NCBI GenBank assembly: GCA_002471575.1
Contig: DKQG01000040.1
Coordinates: 1 to 20,559, forward strand
Length of the DNA stretch: 20,559 nt
Direction: 5' to 3'
From: Alphaproteobacteria bacterium UBA7314
Lineage (GTDB): Bacteria > Pseudomonadota > Alphaproteobacteria > MPNO01 > UBA830
Shown here: positions 1 to 7,793 of the stretch, piece by piece
Layout of the letters: every line of letters starts with the position of its first letter
How positions within the stretch are numbered: position 1 is the first letter of the stretch
Notes under the pieces: model-generated
Databases searched by the model: none
What the model was told of the DNA's origin: nothing
Seen by the model: only the letters and a program-made list of their open reading frames with translations
Translations under genes and position numbers: made by a program

Positions 1-59
1 CGTTGCTGCAATAACCGAATAACACAGACGCGTAGAAGGGCCTTTAAAGGGGCGAAGAC
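1..59 (+). other. Leader just upstream of rpsJ
   Basis: This is a 59-bp non-coding leader. It has no recognisable promoter and no readable end of an upstream gene. Bases 41-50 are a perfect palindrome (CCTTTAAAGG) that runs into the AGGGG ribosome-binding sequence of rpsJ. In alphaproteobacteria an elongation-factor gene (tuf) often precedes rpsJ, so the operon promoter is probably outside the window; that is inference. Confidence 0.4.
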
Positions 60-368
60 ATGGACAATCAGAATATTCGCATTCGACTGAAGGCCTTCGA
101 TCATCGTGTGCTAGACACGTCGACGAGTGAAATCGTTGATACGGCCAAGCGCACGGGCGCCGAAGTCCGGGGTCCTATCCCGCTTCCGACCAAGATCGAA
201 AAGTACACGGTTCTGCGGTCTCCGCACGTTAACAAGAAATCGCGCGAGCAGTTCGAAATTCGAACGCACAAACGTTTGCTCGATATCATCGACCCCACGC
301 CTCAAACGGTTGACGCTCTGATGAAGCTCGACCTCGCGGCCGGTGTCGACGTCGAGATTAAGCTCTAG
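60..368 (+). CDS. rpsJ: 30S ribosomal protein S10
   Basis: The 102-residue protein has the usual length of bacterial S10. It binds the head of the 30S subunit, and in characterised bacteria it also pairs with NusB in transcription antitermination. The sequence shows the N-terminal LKAFDHRVLD stretch, the GAEVRGPIPLPT block (residues 34-45) and the RSPHVNKKSREQFE loop, all highly conserved in the family. The ATG at 60 follows a purine-rich GGGGCGAAG site. It is the first gene of the ribosomal operon in the window, 10 bp ahead of rplC. Confidence 0.98.
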   Translation: MDNQNIRIRLKAFDHRVLDTSTSEIVDTAKRTGAEVRGPIPLPTKIEKYTVLRSPHVNKKSREQFEIRTHKRLLDIIDPTPQTVDALMKLDLAAGVDVEIKL

Positions 369-378
369 GGACAGGAAA

Positions 379-1170
379 ATGCGCTCCGGATTGATCGCAC
401 AGAAACTTGGCATGACCCGCGTCTTTACGGACGACGGCGAACATGTGTCCGTGACGGTTCTAAAGATTGACGACTGTCAGGTGGTTGATGTTCGCACACC
501 CGAAAAGAATGGCTATGCCGCCGTGCAGGTCGGTGCGGGTACGGCCAAAGTGAAGAATGTCACGAAGCCCATGCGTGGGCATTACGCCCGTTCGAAGGTT
601 GGACCTAAGCGGAAGCTCGCGGAATTCCGCGTGTCTGAAGACGCTATGCTGAACGTCGGGGACGAATTGACGGCCGATCACTTTGTTACCGGTCAGATGG
701 TTGACATTGCGGGCACATCGATTGGTAAAGGATTTGCGGGCGGTATGAAACGGCACAACTTCAGGGGCCTGGAAGCCACGCACGGCGTTTCTATTAGCCA
801 TCGTAGCCATGGGTCAACGGGCAACAGCCAGGATCCAGGCAAGGTCTTCAAAGGTAAGAAGATGGCCGGCCACATGGGTGCCGAACGGGTCACGGTTCAG
901 AACCTCTCGATCATACGAACGGATGTGGACCAGGGTTTGATCCTGGTTAGGGGCAGCGTGCCCGGACATAAGGGTTGTTGGGTCGAGATTTCCGATGCAG
1001 TGAAGGCGTCGCTTCCTGAAGATGTGCCTTTCCCCGCGGGTGTGCGGGGCGGTTCCGAACCTGCTGCGGAGGAAGAGCCGGCAGAGATCATTGCAGAAGA
1101 AGCGGTAGCCGAAGACGCGCCTGCGGACTCTCCCGACGCTGCTGAAGACAACGACGAGAAGAAGGAATAG
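379..1170 (+). CDS. rplC: 50S ribosomal protein L3 with acidic C-terminal tail
   Basis: L3 is an early assembly protein of the 50S subunit that reaches the peptidyl transferase centre. The reading frame is open from 343, but the start is ATG 379, preceded by AGGAAA, because L3 proteins begin MRxGLIAQKLGMTRVF. The central GNSQDPGKVFKGKKMAG segment carries the Gln that PrmB methylates in E. coli L3. The protein is 263 residues, and the last ~40 (about 224-263) form an Ala/Glu/Asp-rich low-complexity tail beyond the conserved fold. rplD follows after 6 bp. Confidence 0.97.
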   Translation: MRSGLIAQKLGMTRVFTDDGEHVSVTVLKIDDCQVVDVRTPEKNGYAAVQVGAGTAKVKNVTKPMRGHYARSKVGPKRKLAEFRVSEDAMLNVGDELTADHFVTGQMVDIAGTSIGKGFAGGMKRHNFRGLEATHGVSISHRSHGSTGNSQDPGKVFKGKKMAGHMGAERVTVQNLSIIRTDVDQGLILVRGSVPGHKGCWVEISDAVKASLPEDVPFPAGVRGGSEPAAEEEPAEIIAEEAVAEDAPADSPDAAEDNDEKKE

Positions 1171-1176
1171 CGCGCC

Positions 1177-1797
1177 ATGAAATGCGACGTGCTCACTCTC
1201 GATAACAAGAAGGCCGGTTCTATCGACCTCGCCGATGGTGTTTTCGGATCCGAAGTCCGGAAAGACGTTATTTTGCGCATGGTTAACTGGCAGCTTGCGA
1301 GGCGACGGAGTGGTAATCACAAGACGAAGAACGTCAGTGAAATACAGGGTACGACGGCCAAGCCATGGAACCAAAAAGGCACCGGCCGAGCCCGTGCCGG
1401 TACAGTTCGCGCTACCCAGTTTCGTGGCGGTTCGACGGTTTTCGGTCCGATCGTTCGCGATCATAGCCACAAGCTTCCCCGAAAAGTGCGCCAGATGGCG
1501 ATGCGGTCGGCGCTTTCGAGCAAGCAGGCCGATGGTAAGCTGATCATCCTCGAAGAGGCAACGCTCGATGCGCCGAAGACGAAAGAGCTTGCTGCTAAGC
1601 TTTCTGCGCTCGGCTGGTCGAACGTCTTGATAGTTACCGGCGAGGAAGTTGATGGCAACCTAGCACGTGCGGCGGCGAATATCGCCAATGTTGATGTGCT
1701 GCCGCAGCAGGGTGCAAACGTCTACGACATTATTCGCCGCGACACGCTGGTTCTGACCAAGGGTGCGGCCGAGCACCTACAGGAGCGCCTGTCATGA
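1177..1797 (+). CDS. rplD: 50S ribosomal protein L4
   Basis: L4 lines the polypeptide exit tunnel. In E. coli it represses its own operon through a leader; that leader would lie outside this window. The 206-residue protein has the long basic tunnel loop (roughly residues 58-91) with the hallmark KPWNQKGTGRARAG and QFRGGSTVFGP motifs, then a Rossmann-like globular domain. An AAGGA site at 1162-1166 inside the end of rplC precedes ATG 1177. Its TGA stop overlaps the ATG of rplW, so the two are probably translationally coupled. Confidence 0.97.
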   Translation: MKCDVLTLDNKKAGSIDLADGVFGSEVRKDVILRMVNWQLARRRSGNHKTKNVSEIQGTTAKPWNQKGTGRARAGTVRATQFRGGSTVFGPIVRDHSHKLPRKVRQMAMRSALSSKQADGKLIILEEATLDAPKTKELAAKLSALGWSNVLIVTGEEVDGNLARAAANIANVDVLPQQGANVYDIIRRDTLVLTKGAAEHLQERLS

Positions 1798-2117
1798 GCT
1801 GGAAATATCTTCGACCCATCACCATCTCGTCAGCATCCGCCTGCGATGTGATCCTGTCACCGGTTATCACCGAGAAATCGACAATGGGCTCGGAGCACAA
1901 CCAGGTGACATTCCACGTACCGTTGAGCGCGAACAAGCCGGCCATCCGTGCGGCTGTTGAAGAACTGTTCAAGGTCAAGGTAAAGGCCGTGAATACTATT
2001 CGCCAACAGGGCAAGGTCAAACGGTTCCGCGGAATAATGGGCAAACGGCCCGATTACAAAAAAGCGATCGTGACGCTAGAAGACGGCCACTCGATCGACG
2101 TGACCACGGGGATCTGA
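1794..2117 (+). CDS. rplW: 50S ribosomal protein L23
   Basis: L23 sits at the tunnel exit and is the docking site for trigger factor and SRP in bacteria. The 107-residue protein contains the family motif DVILSPVITEKST and the later NTIRQQGKVKRFRG region. The start at 1794 overlaps the rplD stop by 4 bases (ATGA). This gives about 17 residues (MSWKYLRPITISSASAC) ahead of the conserved block. No closer ATG fits the frame, though a GTG within the Asp-Val of the motif exists and seems too late. rplB follows after 4 bp. Confidence 0.95.
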   Translation: MSWKYLRPITISSASACDVILSPVITEKSTMGSEHNQVTFHVPLSANKPAIRAAVEELFKVKVKAVNTIRQQGKVKRFRGIMGKRPDYKKAIVTLEDGHSIDVTTGI

Positions 2118-2121
2118 TCCA

Positions 2122-2949
2122 ATGGCACTGAAACAATATAAACCCAATACGCCGGCCCAGCGCGGCTTGGTCCTCGTCGACCGGTCGGAGCTGTGGAAAG
2201 GCAAACCTGTAAAGGCGCTGACCGAAGGGCTGAATAAGTCCGGCGGCCGCAACAACAAGGGCCGTGTCACGTCACGCCGGCGCGGCGGCGGACACAAGCG
2301 CCTGTACCGTGTCATCGATTTCAAGCGCACGAAGTTCGATGCGCCCGCGACCGTGGAACGTATTGAATACGACCCAAACCGGTCGGCGTTTATTGCGCTT
2401 CTGAAATACGAAGATGGCGAACAGGCATATATCCTGGCACCGCAGCGGCTGCAGGAAGGCGATACGGTCATTGCGGCGAACCGTGCGGACATTAAGCCTG
2501 GCAACGCGATGCCGATGGAAAACATGCCGGTCGGGACCATTATCCACAACGTGGAAATGAAACCCGGCAAAGGTGGCCAGATGGCTCGTGCGGCAGGCAC
2601 CTATGTACAGCTGATCGGTAAAGATTCCGGTTACGCCCAGTTGCGCCTGACGTCTGGCGAACTACGCATGGTGCCGGCGAAATGCATGGCGACCGTTGGA
2701 GCAGTGTCGAATTCTGACAATCAGAACATCAATCTGTCCAAGGCTGGCCGCAAGCGCTGGATGGGCAAGCGACCGCAGGTTCGCGGTGTTGCGATGAATC
2801 CGGTGGATCATCCGCATGGCGGCGGCGAAGGCCGCACCTCCGGTGGCCGCCACCCGGTGTCGCCTTGGGGCAAACCGACAAAGGGTGCGCGGACGCGACG
2901 TAAAAAGAAATCCGACGACCTGATCATGCGTCGTCGGCGCAAGAAGTAG
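2122..2949 (+). CDS. rplB: 50S ribosomal protein L2
   Basis: L2 is a primary 23S rRNA binder needed for subunit association and peptidyl transferase activity. The 275-residue length is standard. The protein begins MALKQYKPNTPAQRG, and the C-terminal HPHGGGEGRTSGGRHPVSPWG segment (the HPH at residues 230-232) is the near-universal L2 signature containing the functionally important histidine. A basic tail rich in Arg and Lys ends the protein. rpsS follows 15 bp later. Confidence 0.98.
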   Translation: MALKQYKPNTPAQRGLVLVDRSELWKGKPVKALTEGLNKSGGRNNKGRVTSRRRGGGHKRLYRVIDFKRTKFDAPATVERIEYDPNRSAFIALLKYEDGEQAYILAPQRLQEGDTVIAANRADIKPGNAMPMENMPVGTIIHNVEMKPGKGGQMARAAGTYVQLIGKDSGYAQLRLTSGELRMVPAKCMATVGAVSNSDNQNINLSKAGRKRWMGKRPQVRGVAMNPVDHPHGGGEGRTSGGRHPVSPWGKPTKGARTRRKKKSDDLIMRRRRKK

Positions 2950-2964
2950 GAATAGAGAGGCACC

Positions 2965-3243
2965 ATGGCCCGTTCAGTTTGGAAAGGCCCGTTCGTTGAC
3001 GGCTATCTCCTGAAAAAGGCGGAGGAAACCCGTGCATCAGGACGGAACGACGTGATCAAGATCTGGTCCCGCCGATCCACCATCCTGCCGCAGTTCGTTG
3101 GGCTTACCTTCGGTGTCCATAATGGACAGAAGCACATTCCGGTGCTGGTGACAGAAAACATGGTCGGTCACAAGTTCGGTGAATTTGCGGCAACCCGAAC
3201 GTATCTTGGCCACGCTGCCGACAAAAAGGCAAAGAGGGGCTGA
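2965..3243 (+). CDS. rpsS: 30S ribosomal protein S19
   Basis: S19 forms the 30S head together with S13 and contacts the A-site tRNA region. The 92-residue protein starts MARSVWKGPFVDGYLLKKAE and carries the conserved TWSRRST-like (here IWSRRSTILPQFVG) and HNGQKHIPV blocks, plus GHKFGEFAATRTYLGHA near the end. A GAGAGG ribosome-binding site lies about 7 bases ahead of ATG 2965. The TGA stop is one base from the rplV start, which suggests coupled translation. Confidence 0.98.
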   Translation: MARSVWKGPFVDGYLLKKAEETRASGRNDVIKIWSRRSTILPQFVGLTFGVHNGQKHIPVLVTENMVGHKFGEFAATRTYLGHAADKKAKRG

Positions 3244-3244
3244 T

Positions 3245-3625
3245 ATGGGCAAGTCTTCCAATCCGCGCCGTCTCGGCGACAACGAAGCGCAAGCTTTCGC
3301 GAAAACCATTCGCGTCAGCCCGCAGAAACTTAATCTTGTCGCACAATCAATCCGTGGTCTGCCGGCAGAACGTGCGCTGGCCGAATTGAGTTTCTCCCGC
3401 AAGCGCATCGCCGGTACAGTGAAAACCGTTCTGCAGGCCGCAATCGCCAATGCGGAAAATAATCATCAACTCGATGTAGACCGCCTGATCGTATCGGAAG
3501 CGACAGTTGGCAAGGCATTCGTCATGAAACGTTTCCGCGCCCGTGCCCGTGGTCGAGTCGGCAAAATTCAGAAGCCGTTTAGCAACCTCACGGTGGTTGT
3601 GCGCGAAGTCGAGGAGGTAGCCTAA
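3245..3625 (+). CDS. rplV: 50S ribosomal protein L22
   Basis: L22 lines the exit tunnel through an extended beta-hairpin (the region around MKRFRARARGRVGKIQKP), where macrolide-resistance mutations map in other bacteria. The frame is open from 3179 inside rpsS, but ATG 3245 is preferred. It gives the expected 126-residue alphaproteobacterial length beginning MGKSSNPRRLGDNEAQAF, and it starts one base after the rpsS stop. The VSPQKLNLVAQSIRG helix is a family hallmark. The TAA stop shares its last base with the rpsC ATG. Confidence 0.96.
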   Translation: MGKSSNPRRLGDNEAQAFAKTIRVSPQKLNLVAQSIRGLPAERALAELSFSRKRIAGTVKTVLQAAIANAENNHQLDVDRLIVSEATVGKAFVMKRFRARARGRVGKIQKPFSNLTVVVREVEEVA

Positions 3626-4305
3626 TGGGGCAAAAAGTTAATCCGATCGGGCTTCGTCTCGGCATCAACCGTACCTGGGATTCGCGCTGGTACGCGAATG
3701 ACGAGAATTATTCGGGTCTTTTGCACGAAGATATCAAGCTGCGTAACTACCTGTTCGACAAGCTGTCGCAGGCGGGTGTTAGCCGCGTTGTTATCGAGCG
3801 ACCGGCCAAGAAAGCACGCGTGACGATACATTCCGCGCGCCCGGGCGTGGTGATCGGAAAAAAAGGTGCTGATATCGAACGGCTGCGGCAAGAAGTTGCC
3901 GCAATGACGGACAGCGAGGTTCATCTGAACATCGTTGAAATCCGCAAACCCGAAATAGACGCCAAGCTGGTGGCGGAAAATATCGCGCAGCAGCTCGAAC
4001 GTCGAGTTGCCTTCCGACGCACCATGAAACGCGCCGTTCAATCTGCCATGCGCCTGGGTGCAGAAGGTATCCGGATCAACTGCGCCGGCCGTCTCGGAGG
4101 TGCGGAAATCGCACGGACGGAATGGTACCGCGAGGGCCGCGTGCCGCTTCATACGCTGCGCGCAGACGTGGATTACGGAACTGCCACCGGACGGACCACC
4201 TATGGTGCCTGCGGCGTTAAGGTCTGGGTCTTCAAGGGTGAGATCCTAGCGCATGACCCCATGGCGCAGGACAAACGCCTGCACGAACAGCAGGTTAGCC
4301 GTTAA
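3625..4305 (+). CDS. rpsC: 30S ribosomal protein S3
   Basis: S3 lies at the mRNA entry channel of the 30S subunit. The 226-residue protein begins MGQKVNPIGLRLGI and has a type II KH domain whose GxxG loop is GKKG at residues 78-81. The C-terminal domain contains the conserved CAGRLGGAEIARTEW and YGTATGRTTYGACGVKVW blocks. The start overlaps the rplV stop by one base (TAATG). A 24-bp gap leads to rplP. Confidence 0.98.
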   Translation: MGQKVNPIGLRLGINRTWDSRWYANDENYSGLLHEDIKLRNYLFDKLSQAGVSRVVIERPAKKARVTIHSARPGVVIGKKGADIERLRQEVAAMTDSEVHLNIVEIRKPEIDAKLVAENIAQQLERRVAFRRTMKRAVQSAMRLGAEGIRINCAGRLGGAEIARTEWYREGRVPLHTLRADVDYGTATGRTTYGACGVKVWVFKGEILAHDPMAQDKRLHEQQVSR

Positions 4306-4329
4306 GGCTGGCTCAACGGGAACGGTAAG

Positions 4330-4752
4330 ATGCTTGCACCAAAAAGAACAAAGTTCCGGAAAGCCCATAAGGGTCGGATCAAAGGGAACGCGAAAGGCGC
4401 GACGACGCTGAACTTCGGCTCATACGGGTTGAAGGCGTTGTCACCGGGGCGCGTGACCGCGCGCCAGATCGAGGCGTCGCGCCGGGCGATCACCCGCCAT
4501 ATGCGCCGCTCAGGTCGGGTATGGATACGTGTGTTTCCGGATGTGCCTGTCACGCAGAAGCCCGCCGAAGTTCGTCAGGGTAAAGGCAAAGGCACGGTCG
4601 AATACTGGGCCGCACGCGTAAAGCCGGGCCGGATCATGTTCGAAGTTGACGGCGTGTCGAAGGAAATCGCAACGGTCGCGCTTGAACTGGCGGCGGCAAA
4701 ACTGCCGGTGCAGACCAAGGTCGTGACCCGTCTTGTCGGGGGAGGAGACTAA
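4330..4752 (+). CDS. rplP: 50S ribosomal protein L16
   Basis: L16 helps shape the A-site on the 50S subunit. The 140-residue protein starts MLAPKRTKFRKAHKGRIKG, close to the usual MLQPKRTKFRKxHKGR pattern, with conserved ITRHMRRSGRVWIRVFPD and GKGKGTVEYWAARVKPG blocks. ATG 4330 is preceded by an ACGGTAAG sequence, which is a weak match to the ribosome-binding consensus. The stop lies only 2 bases before rpmC, so these two are probably translated together. Confidence 0.98.
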   Translation: MLAPKRTKFRKAHKGRIKGNAKGATTLNFGSYGLKALSPGRVTARQIEASRRAITRHMRRSGRVWIRVFPDVPVTQKPAEVRQGKGKGTVEYWAARVKPGRIMFEVDGVSKEIATVALELAAAKLPVQTKVVTRLVGGGD

Positions 4753-4754
4753 TC

Positions 4755-4964
4755 ATGGCGAATGCGGCCGATCTACGCCAGAAATCCGAAGACGAACTCA
4801 AAGACGAGCTCCAAAAGCTGAAGCGCGAACAGCTTAACCTGCGGTTTCAGCGCTCTTCCGGTCAGCTCGAAGCGACGAGCCGGGTCGGCGAAGTGCGTCG
4901 CGATATCGCGCGTATCAACACCATCATGACCGAACGGCGGCACGCTGCCGCCGAAGTGTCGTAG
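4755..4964 (+). CDS. rpmC: 50S ribosomal protein L29
   Basis: L29 is a small two-helix protein next to L23 at the exit of the ribosomal tunnel. The 69-residue protein is dominated by charged helices (KSEDELKDELQKLKREQLNLRFQRSSGQLE) and ends with the RVGEVRRDIARINTIMTER helix that defines the family. GGAGGAG, overlapping the rplP end, serves as its ribosome-binding site. rpsQ starts 15 bp downstream. Confidence 0.96.
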   Translation: MANAADLRQKSEDELKDELQKLKREQLNLRFQRSSGQLEATSRVGEVRRDIARINTIMTERRHAAAEVS

Positions 4965-4979
4965 GGAACGGGAGAGACG

Positions 4980-5216
4980 ATGCCGAAGCGAATTCTTCAG
5001 GGAACAGTGGTCTCCGACAAGGCCGACAAAACCGTGACGGTCCGTGTCGAGCGCCAGGTCCAGCATCCGCTGTATAAAAAGATTATACGCCGCTCGAAGA
5101 AATTCGCGGCGCATGATCCGGAAAACAAATGTAAGACGGGCGAAAAGGTCCGGATTCGCGAATGTAAACCGATTTCCAAGTCGAAGACCTGGGAAGTCAT
5201 CTTCGACGACGCGTGA
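4980..5216 (+). CDS. rpsQ: 30S ribosomal protein S17
   Basis: S17 is a primary 16S rRNA binding protein with an OB fold. The 78-residue protein begins MPKRILQGTVVSDKADKTVTV, the usual S17 opening. It continues through the conserved HPLYKKIIRRSKKFAAHDP segment and a C-terminal CRPISKSK-like stretch (here CKPISKSKTW). The ATG at 4980 follows GGGAACGGGAGAG. A 26-bp gap separates it from rplN. Confidence 0.97.
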   Translation: MPKRILQGTVVSDKADKTVTVRVERQVQHPLYKKIIRRSKKFAAHDPENKCKTGEKVRIRECKPISKSKTWEVIFDDA

Positions 5217-5242
5217 AGCGTTGAGGAACAAGGACAAGACCA

Positions 5243-5611
5243 ATGATTATCCCTGAATCCAACCTCGAGGTAGCTGACAATTCCGGCGCACGCCGCGTGC
5301 AGTGCATTCGGATCCTCGGCGGCTCGAAACGGCGTTGGGCCACGGTCGGTGATGTGATCATCGTATCCGTGAAGGAAGCAATTCCGCGCGGAAGGGTGAA
5401 AAAAGGTGATGTGCACCGCGCTGTGATCGTAAGGACCGCCAAGGAAATCCGGCGTCCCGACGGAACGTCCATCCGGTTCGACCGGAATGCGGCGGTGCTA
5501 TTAAACAATGCGGACGAACCTATCGGTACACGTATTTTTGGACCGGTAACGCGTGAACTGCGTGCCCGGCGATACATGAAGATCGTTTCTCTCGCCCCCG
5601 AAGTTTTGTAG
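5243..5611 (+). CDS. rplN: 50S ribosomal protein L14
   Basis: L14 lies at the subunit interface and is the target of the silencing factor RsfS in other bacteria. The 122-residue length is exactly typical. It begins MIIPESNLEVADNSGARRVQCI and carries the KEAIPRGRVKKGDVHRAVIVRT block and the RFDRNAAVLLN motif. AAGGACAAG precedes ATG 5243. The downstream gap to rplX is 23 bp and contains GAAGGAACCGGAG. Confidence 0.98.
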   Translation: MIIPESNLEVADNSGARRVQCIRILGGSKRRWATVGDVIIVSVKEAIPRGRVKKGDVHRAVIVRTAKEIRRPDGTSIRFDRNAAVLLNNADEPIGTRIFGPVTRELRARRYMKIVSLAPEVL

Positions 5612-5634
5612 AGCGAAGGAACCGGAGCAAAAAA

Positions 5635-5949
5635 ATGGCTGCGCGAATTAGAAAAGGCGACGAGGTAATCGTTACATCCGGCCGGGACAAAGGCAAAAAA
5701 GGGACTGTCCTCAGGGTGTTGACGGATCAGGACCGTGTGCTCGTCCAGGGTGTACACATGGTAAAACGACACCAGCGACAAACCCAGACGGAACAGGGCG
5801 GTATCGTCGAAAAAGAAGCATCAATCCACGTATCGAACGTGGCGTTGCTCGATCCCGATGGCGGCGAAGCCACACGGATCGGGTTCCGCTCGCTCGAAGA
5901 CGGCCGCAAGGTCCGGTACGCGAAGCGGTCCGGCGAAGTGATCGATTAA
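5635..5949 (+). CDS. rplX: 50S ribosomal protein L24
   Basis: L24 initiates 50S assembly. The 104-residue protein has a KOW motif near its N-terminus (RKGDEVIVTSGRDKGKKGTV, about residues 6-25), followed by the conserved HMVKRHQR and EKEASIHVSNVALLDP segments. GGAACCGGAG precedes ATG 5635. The TAA stop is embedded in the AAGGAG (5948-5953) used for rplE, so ribosomes ending here stand on the next gene's binding site. Confidence 0.97.
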   Translation: MAARIRKGDEVIVTSGRDKGKKGTVLRVLTDQDRVLVQGVHMVKRHQRQTQTEQGGIVEKEASIHVSNVALLDPDGGEATRIGFRSLEDGRKVRYAKRSGEVID

Positions 5950-5960
5950 GGAGCCGGATA

Positions 5961-6503
5961 ATGGTTGCCCGTTTGCAAGAAGTATATAAATCCGAAATCC
6001 GGTCCTCCATGCTGGAACAGTTCGGATACTCGAACCCTATGCAGATTCCGCGTCTGGACAAGGTTGTCCTCAACATGGGCGTCGGCGATGCGGTGAATGA
6101 CTCCAAAAAGGTCGACAATGCGATGCGCGATATGACAGTCATCGCCGGTCAGAAGCCGATCGTCGTTCGAGCACGAAAATCGGTAGCGACCTTCAAGCTG
6201 CGCGAAGGCATGCCGATCGGCGTCAAGGTCACTCTGCGCAGCGACCGGATGTACGAATTTATCGATCGTTTGGTGAATATCGCACTGCCGCGCGTCCGTG
6301 ATTTCCGTGGTTTGTCGCCAAAAAGTTTCGATGGCCGTGGAAACTATGCGATGGGCATCCAGGAACAGATTATTTTCCCCGAAATCGATTACGATTCGGT
6401 CGATGAATTCCGGGGCATGGATATCGTGGTGTGCACCACGGCGGAAGACGACGAGCAAGCGCGCGCTCTGCTCGGGAATTTCAACTTCCCGTTTACGAAC
6501 TGA
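5961..6503 (+). CDS. rplE: 50S ribosomal protein L5
   Basis: L5 binds 5S rRNA and contacts the P-site tRNA. The 180-residue protein shows the family blocks NPMQIPRLDKVVLNMGVGDA, the TVIAGQKPIVVRARKSVATFKLREG stretch, and a C-terminal domain ending in LLGNFNFPF. The ATG at 5961 is 7 bases after a perfect AAGGAG. In E. coli the start region of this mRNA is where S8 binds to repress the spc operon. I did not verify such a structure here. Confidence 0.98.
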   Translation: MVARLQEVYKSEIRSSMLEQFGYSNPMQIPRLDKVVLNMGVGDAVNDSKKVDNAMRDMTVIAGQKPIVVRARKSVATFKLREGMPIGVKVTLRSDRMYEFIDRLVNIALPRVRDFRGLSPKSFDGRGNYAMGIQEQIIFPEIDYDSVDEFRGMDIVVCTTAEDDEQARALLGNFNFPFTN

Positions 6504-6521
6504 CGGGATTGGGAGGATCGT

Positions 6522-6827
6522 ATGGCTAAGAAGAGTGCCATTGAACGAAACAGGAAACGTGACCGCATGGCCAAAAAGTATGAGGCCCAGCGGACCCGCT
6601 TGAAGGAGATCGCAGACAATCGCGATTTGCCGATGGAGGAACGCTTTCAGGCACGGCTGAAACTGGCGAAACTGCCGCGGAATTCCGCGAAAGTTCGGGT
6701 CCAGAACCGCTGTGAAGTAACAGGCCGCCCGCGTGGCGTTTATCGCAAGTTCAAGATGTCGCGCATTGCTCTACGTGAACTTGCGTCAAACGGCCAGGTT
6801 CCTGGCATGGTCAAATCGAGTTGGTGA
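6522..6827 (+). CDS. rpsN: 30S ribosomal protein S14, zinc-independent type
   Basis: S14 is a 30S head protein. At 101 residues this is the long form. Only a single Cys is present (NRCEVTGRPRGVYRKF), so the CxxC zinc ribbon of the short form is absent. This long form is the usual one in proteobacteria. GGGAGGA precedes ATG 6522. The following gap to rpsH is only 13 bp and holds GAGGAGAG, the rpsH ribosome-binding site. Confidence 0.97.
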   Translation: MAKKSAIERNRKRDRMAKKYEAQRTRLKEIADNRDLPMEERFQARLKLAKLPRNSAKVRVQNRCEVTGRPRGVYRKFKMSRIALRELASNGQVPGMVKSSW

Positions 6828-6840
6828 GGAGAGAACGACG

Positions 6841-7239
6841 ATGAGTATGACCGATCCCGTCGGCGATCTTTTGACCCGTATCCGTAATGGCCAGCGCGCT
6901 AACAAAAGTGCGGTGATGTCGCCCAGCTCGAAGCTGAGGGCCAATGTGCTCGAAGTTTTGAAGCGGGAAGGCTATATCCGCGGATATGAGACCGAAGTCG
7001 TTCGCAAGGGTTTGAGCCAGCTTCGGATCGAACTGAAGTATCACGACGGTTCGCCTGTGATCCGCCACATCCAGCGGGTTTCCAAGCCCGGTCGCCGTGT
7101 GTATTCGAAAATTCGCGATCTGCCTTCCGTTTATAATGGTCTTGGCATTTCGATCTTGTCCACCCCTCAGGGTGTGATGTCGGACAACGAGGCCCGCGCT
7201 GCCAATGTCGGCGGCGAGGTAATTTGCGAAGTCTTTTAG
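6841..7239 (+). CDS. rpsH: 30S ribosomal protein S8
   Basis: S8 is a central-domain 16S rRNA binder and the spc-operon autoregulator in E. coli. The frame is open from 6733, but that would run through rpsN. ATG 6841 after GAGGAGAG gives the expected 132-residue protein beginning MSMTDPVGDLLTRIRNGQ. The C-terminal GISILSTPQGVMSDNEAR block is diagnostic. A second in-frame ATG two codons later is possible but lies further from the ribosome-binding site. Confidence 0.97.
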   Translation: MSMTDPVGDLLTRIRNGQRANKSAVMSPSSKLRANVLEVLKREGYIRGYETEVVRKGLSQLRIELKYHDGSPVIRHIQRVSKPGRRVYSKIRDLPSVYNGLGISILSTPQGVMSDNEARAANVGGEVICEVF

Positions 7240-7257
7240 GGACGCAGGAGCAAGGAT

Positions 7258-7791
7258 ATGTCACGCGTCGGAATGTTGCCGGTGGAAGTACCGGACGGTG
7301 TTGATCTTCAAATTGATGGCGGCGCCGTCAAGGCCAAGGGAAAGCTCGGCGAATTGTCGCTTAGCGTCAGCGATGACGTGCGGGTCTCCCGGGAAGAAAA
7401 TCTTATCTGGGTAAAGCCGGCGAATAATTCGAAGCGCGCACGCACCATGTGGGGTACGACGCGAAGCTTGCTTAATAACATCGTTTGCGGTGTGTCGGCG
7501 GGGTTCGAAAAGAAGCTGGAGATCACGGGCGTGGGCTATCGTGCGCAGGTGCAGGGTAAAAACCTTGTGTTGCAGCTCGGCCATAGCCATGAAATCCGTT
7601 ACCCGATCCCCGATGGCATCAAGATCGACGCGCCGAGCCAGACCGAAGTTGTGGTATCGGGTATCGATAACCAGAAAGTAGGCCAGGTCGCCGCGGAGAT
7701 CAGAAGTTTCCGCAAACCCGAACCTTATAAGGGTAAAGGCGTGCGGTATGCGGACGAGATCATTATCCGCAAGGAAGGTAAGAAGAAGTAA
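7258..7791 (+). CDS. rplF: 50S ribosomal protein L6
   Basis: L6 consists of two related domains and sits near the sarcin-ricin loop, supporting elongation-factor GTPases. The 177-residue protein starts MSRVGMLPVEVPDGV. It carries KKLEITGVGYRAQVQG in the middle and the C-terminal signature KPEPYKGKGVRYADE. ATG 7258 follows GACGCAGGAGCAAGG. rplR begins 2 bases after the TAA stop. Confidence 0.98.
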   Translation: MSRVGMLPVEVPDGVDLQIDGGAVKAKGKLGELSLSVSDDVRVSREENLIWVKPANNSKRARTMWGTTRSLLNNIVCGVSAGFEKKLEITGVGYRAQVQGKNLVLQLGHSHEIRYPIPDGIKIDAPSQTEVVVSGIDNQKVGQVAAEIRSFRKPEPYKGKGVRYADEIIIRKEGKKK

Positions 7792-7793
7792 TC

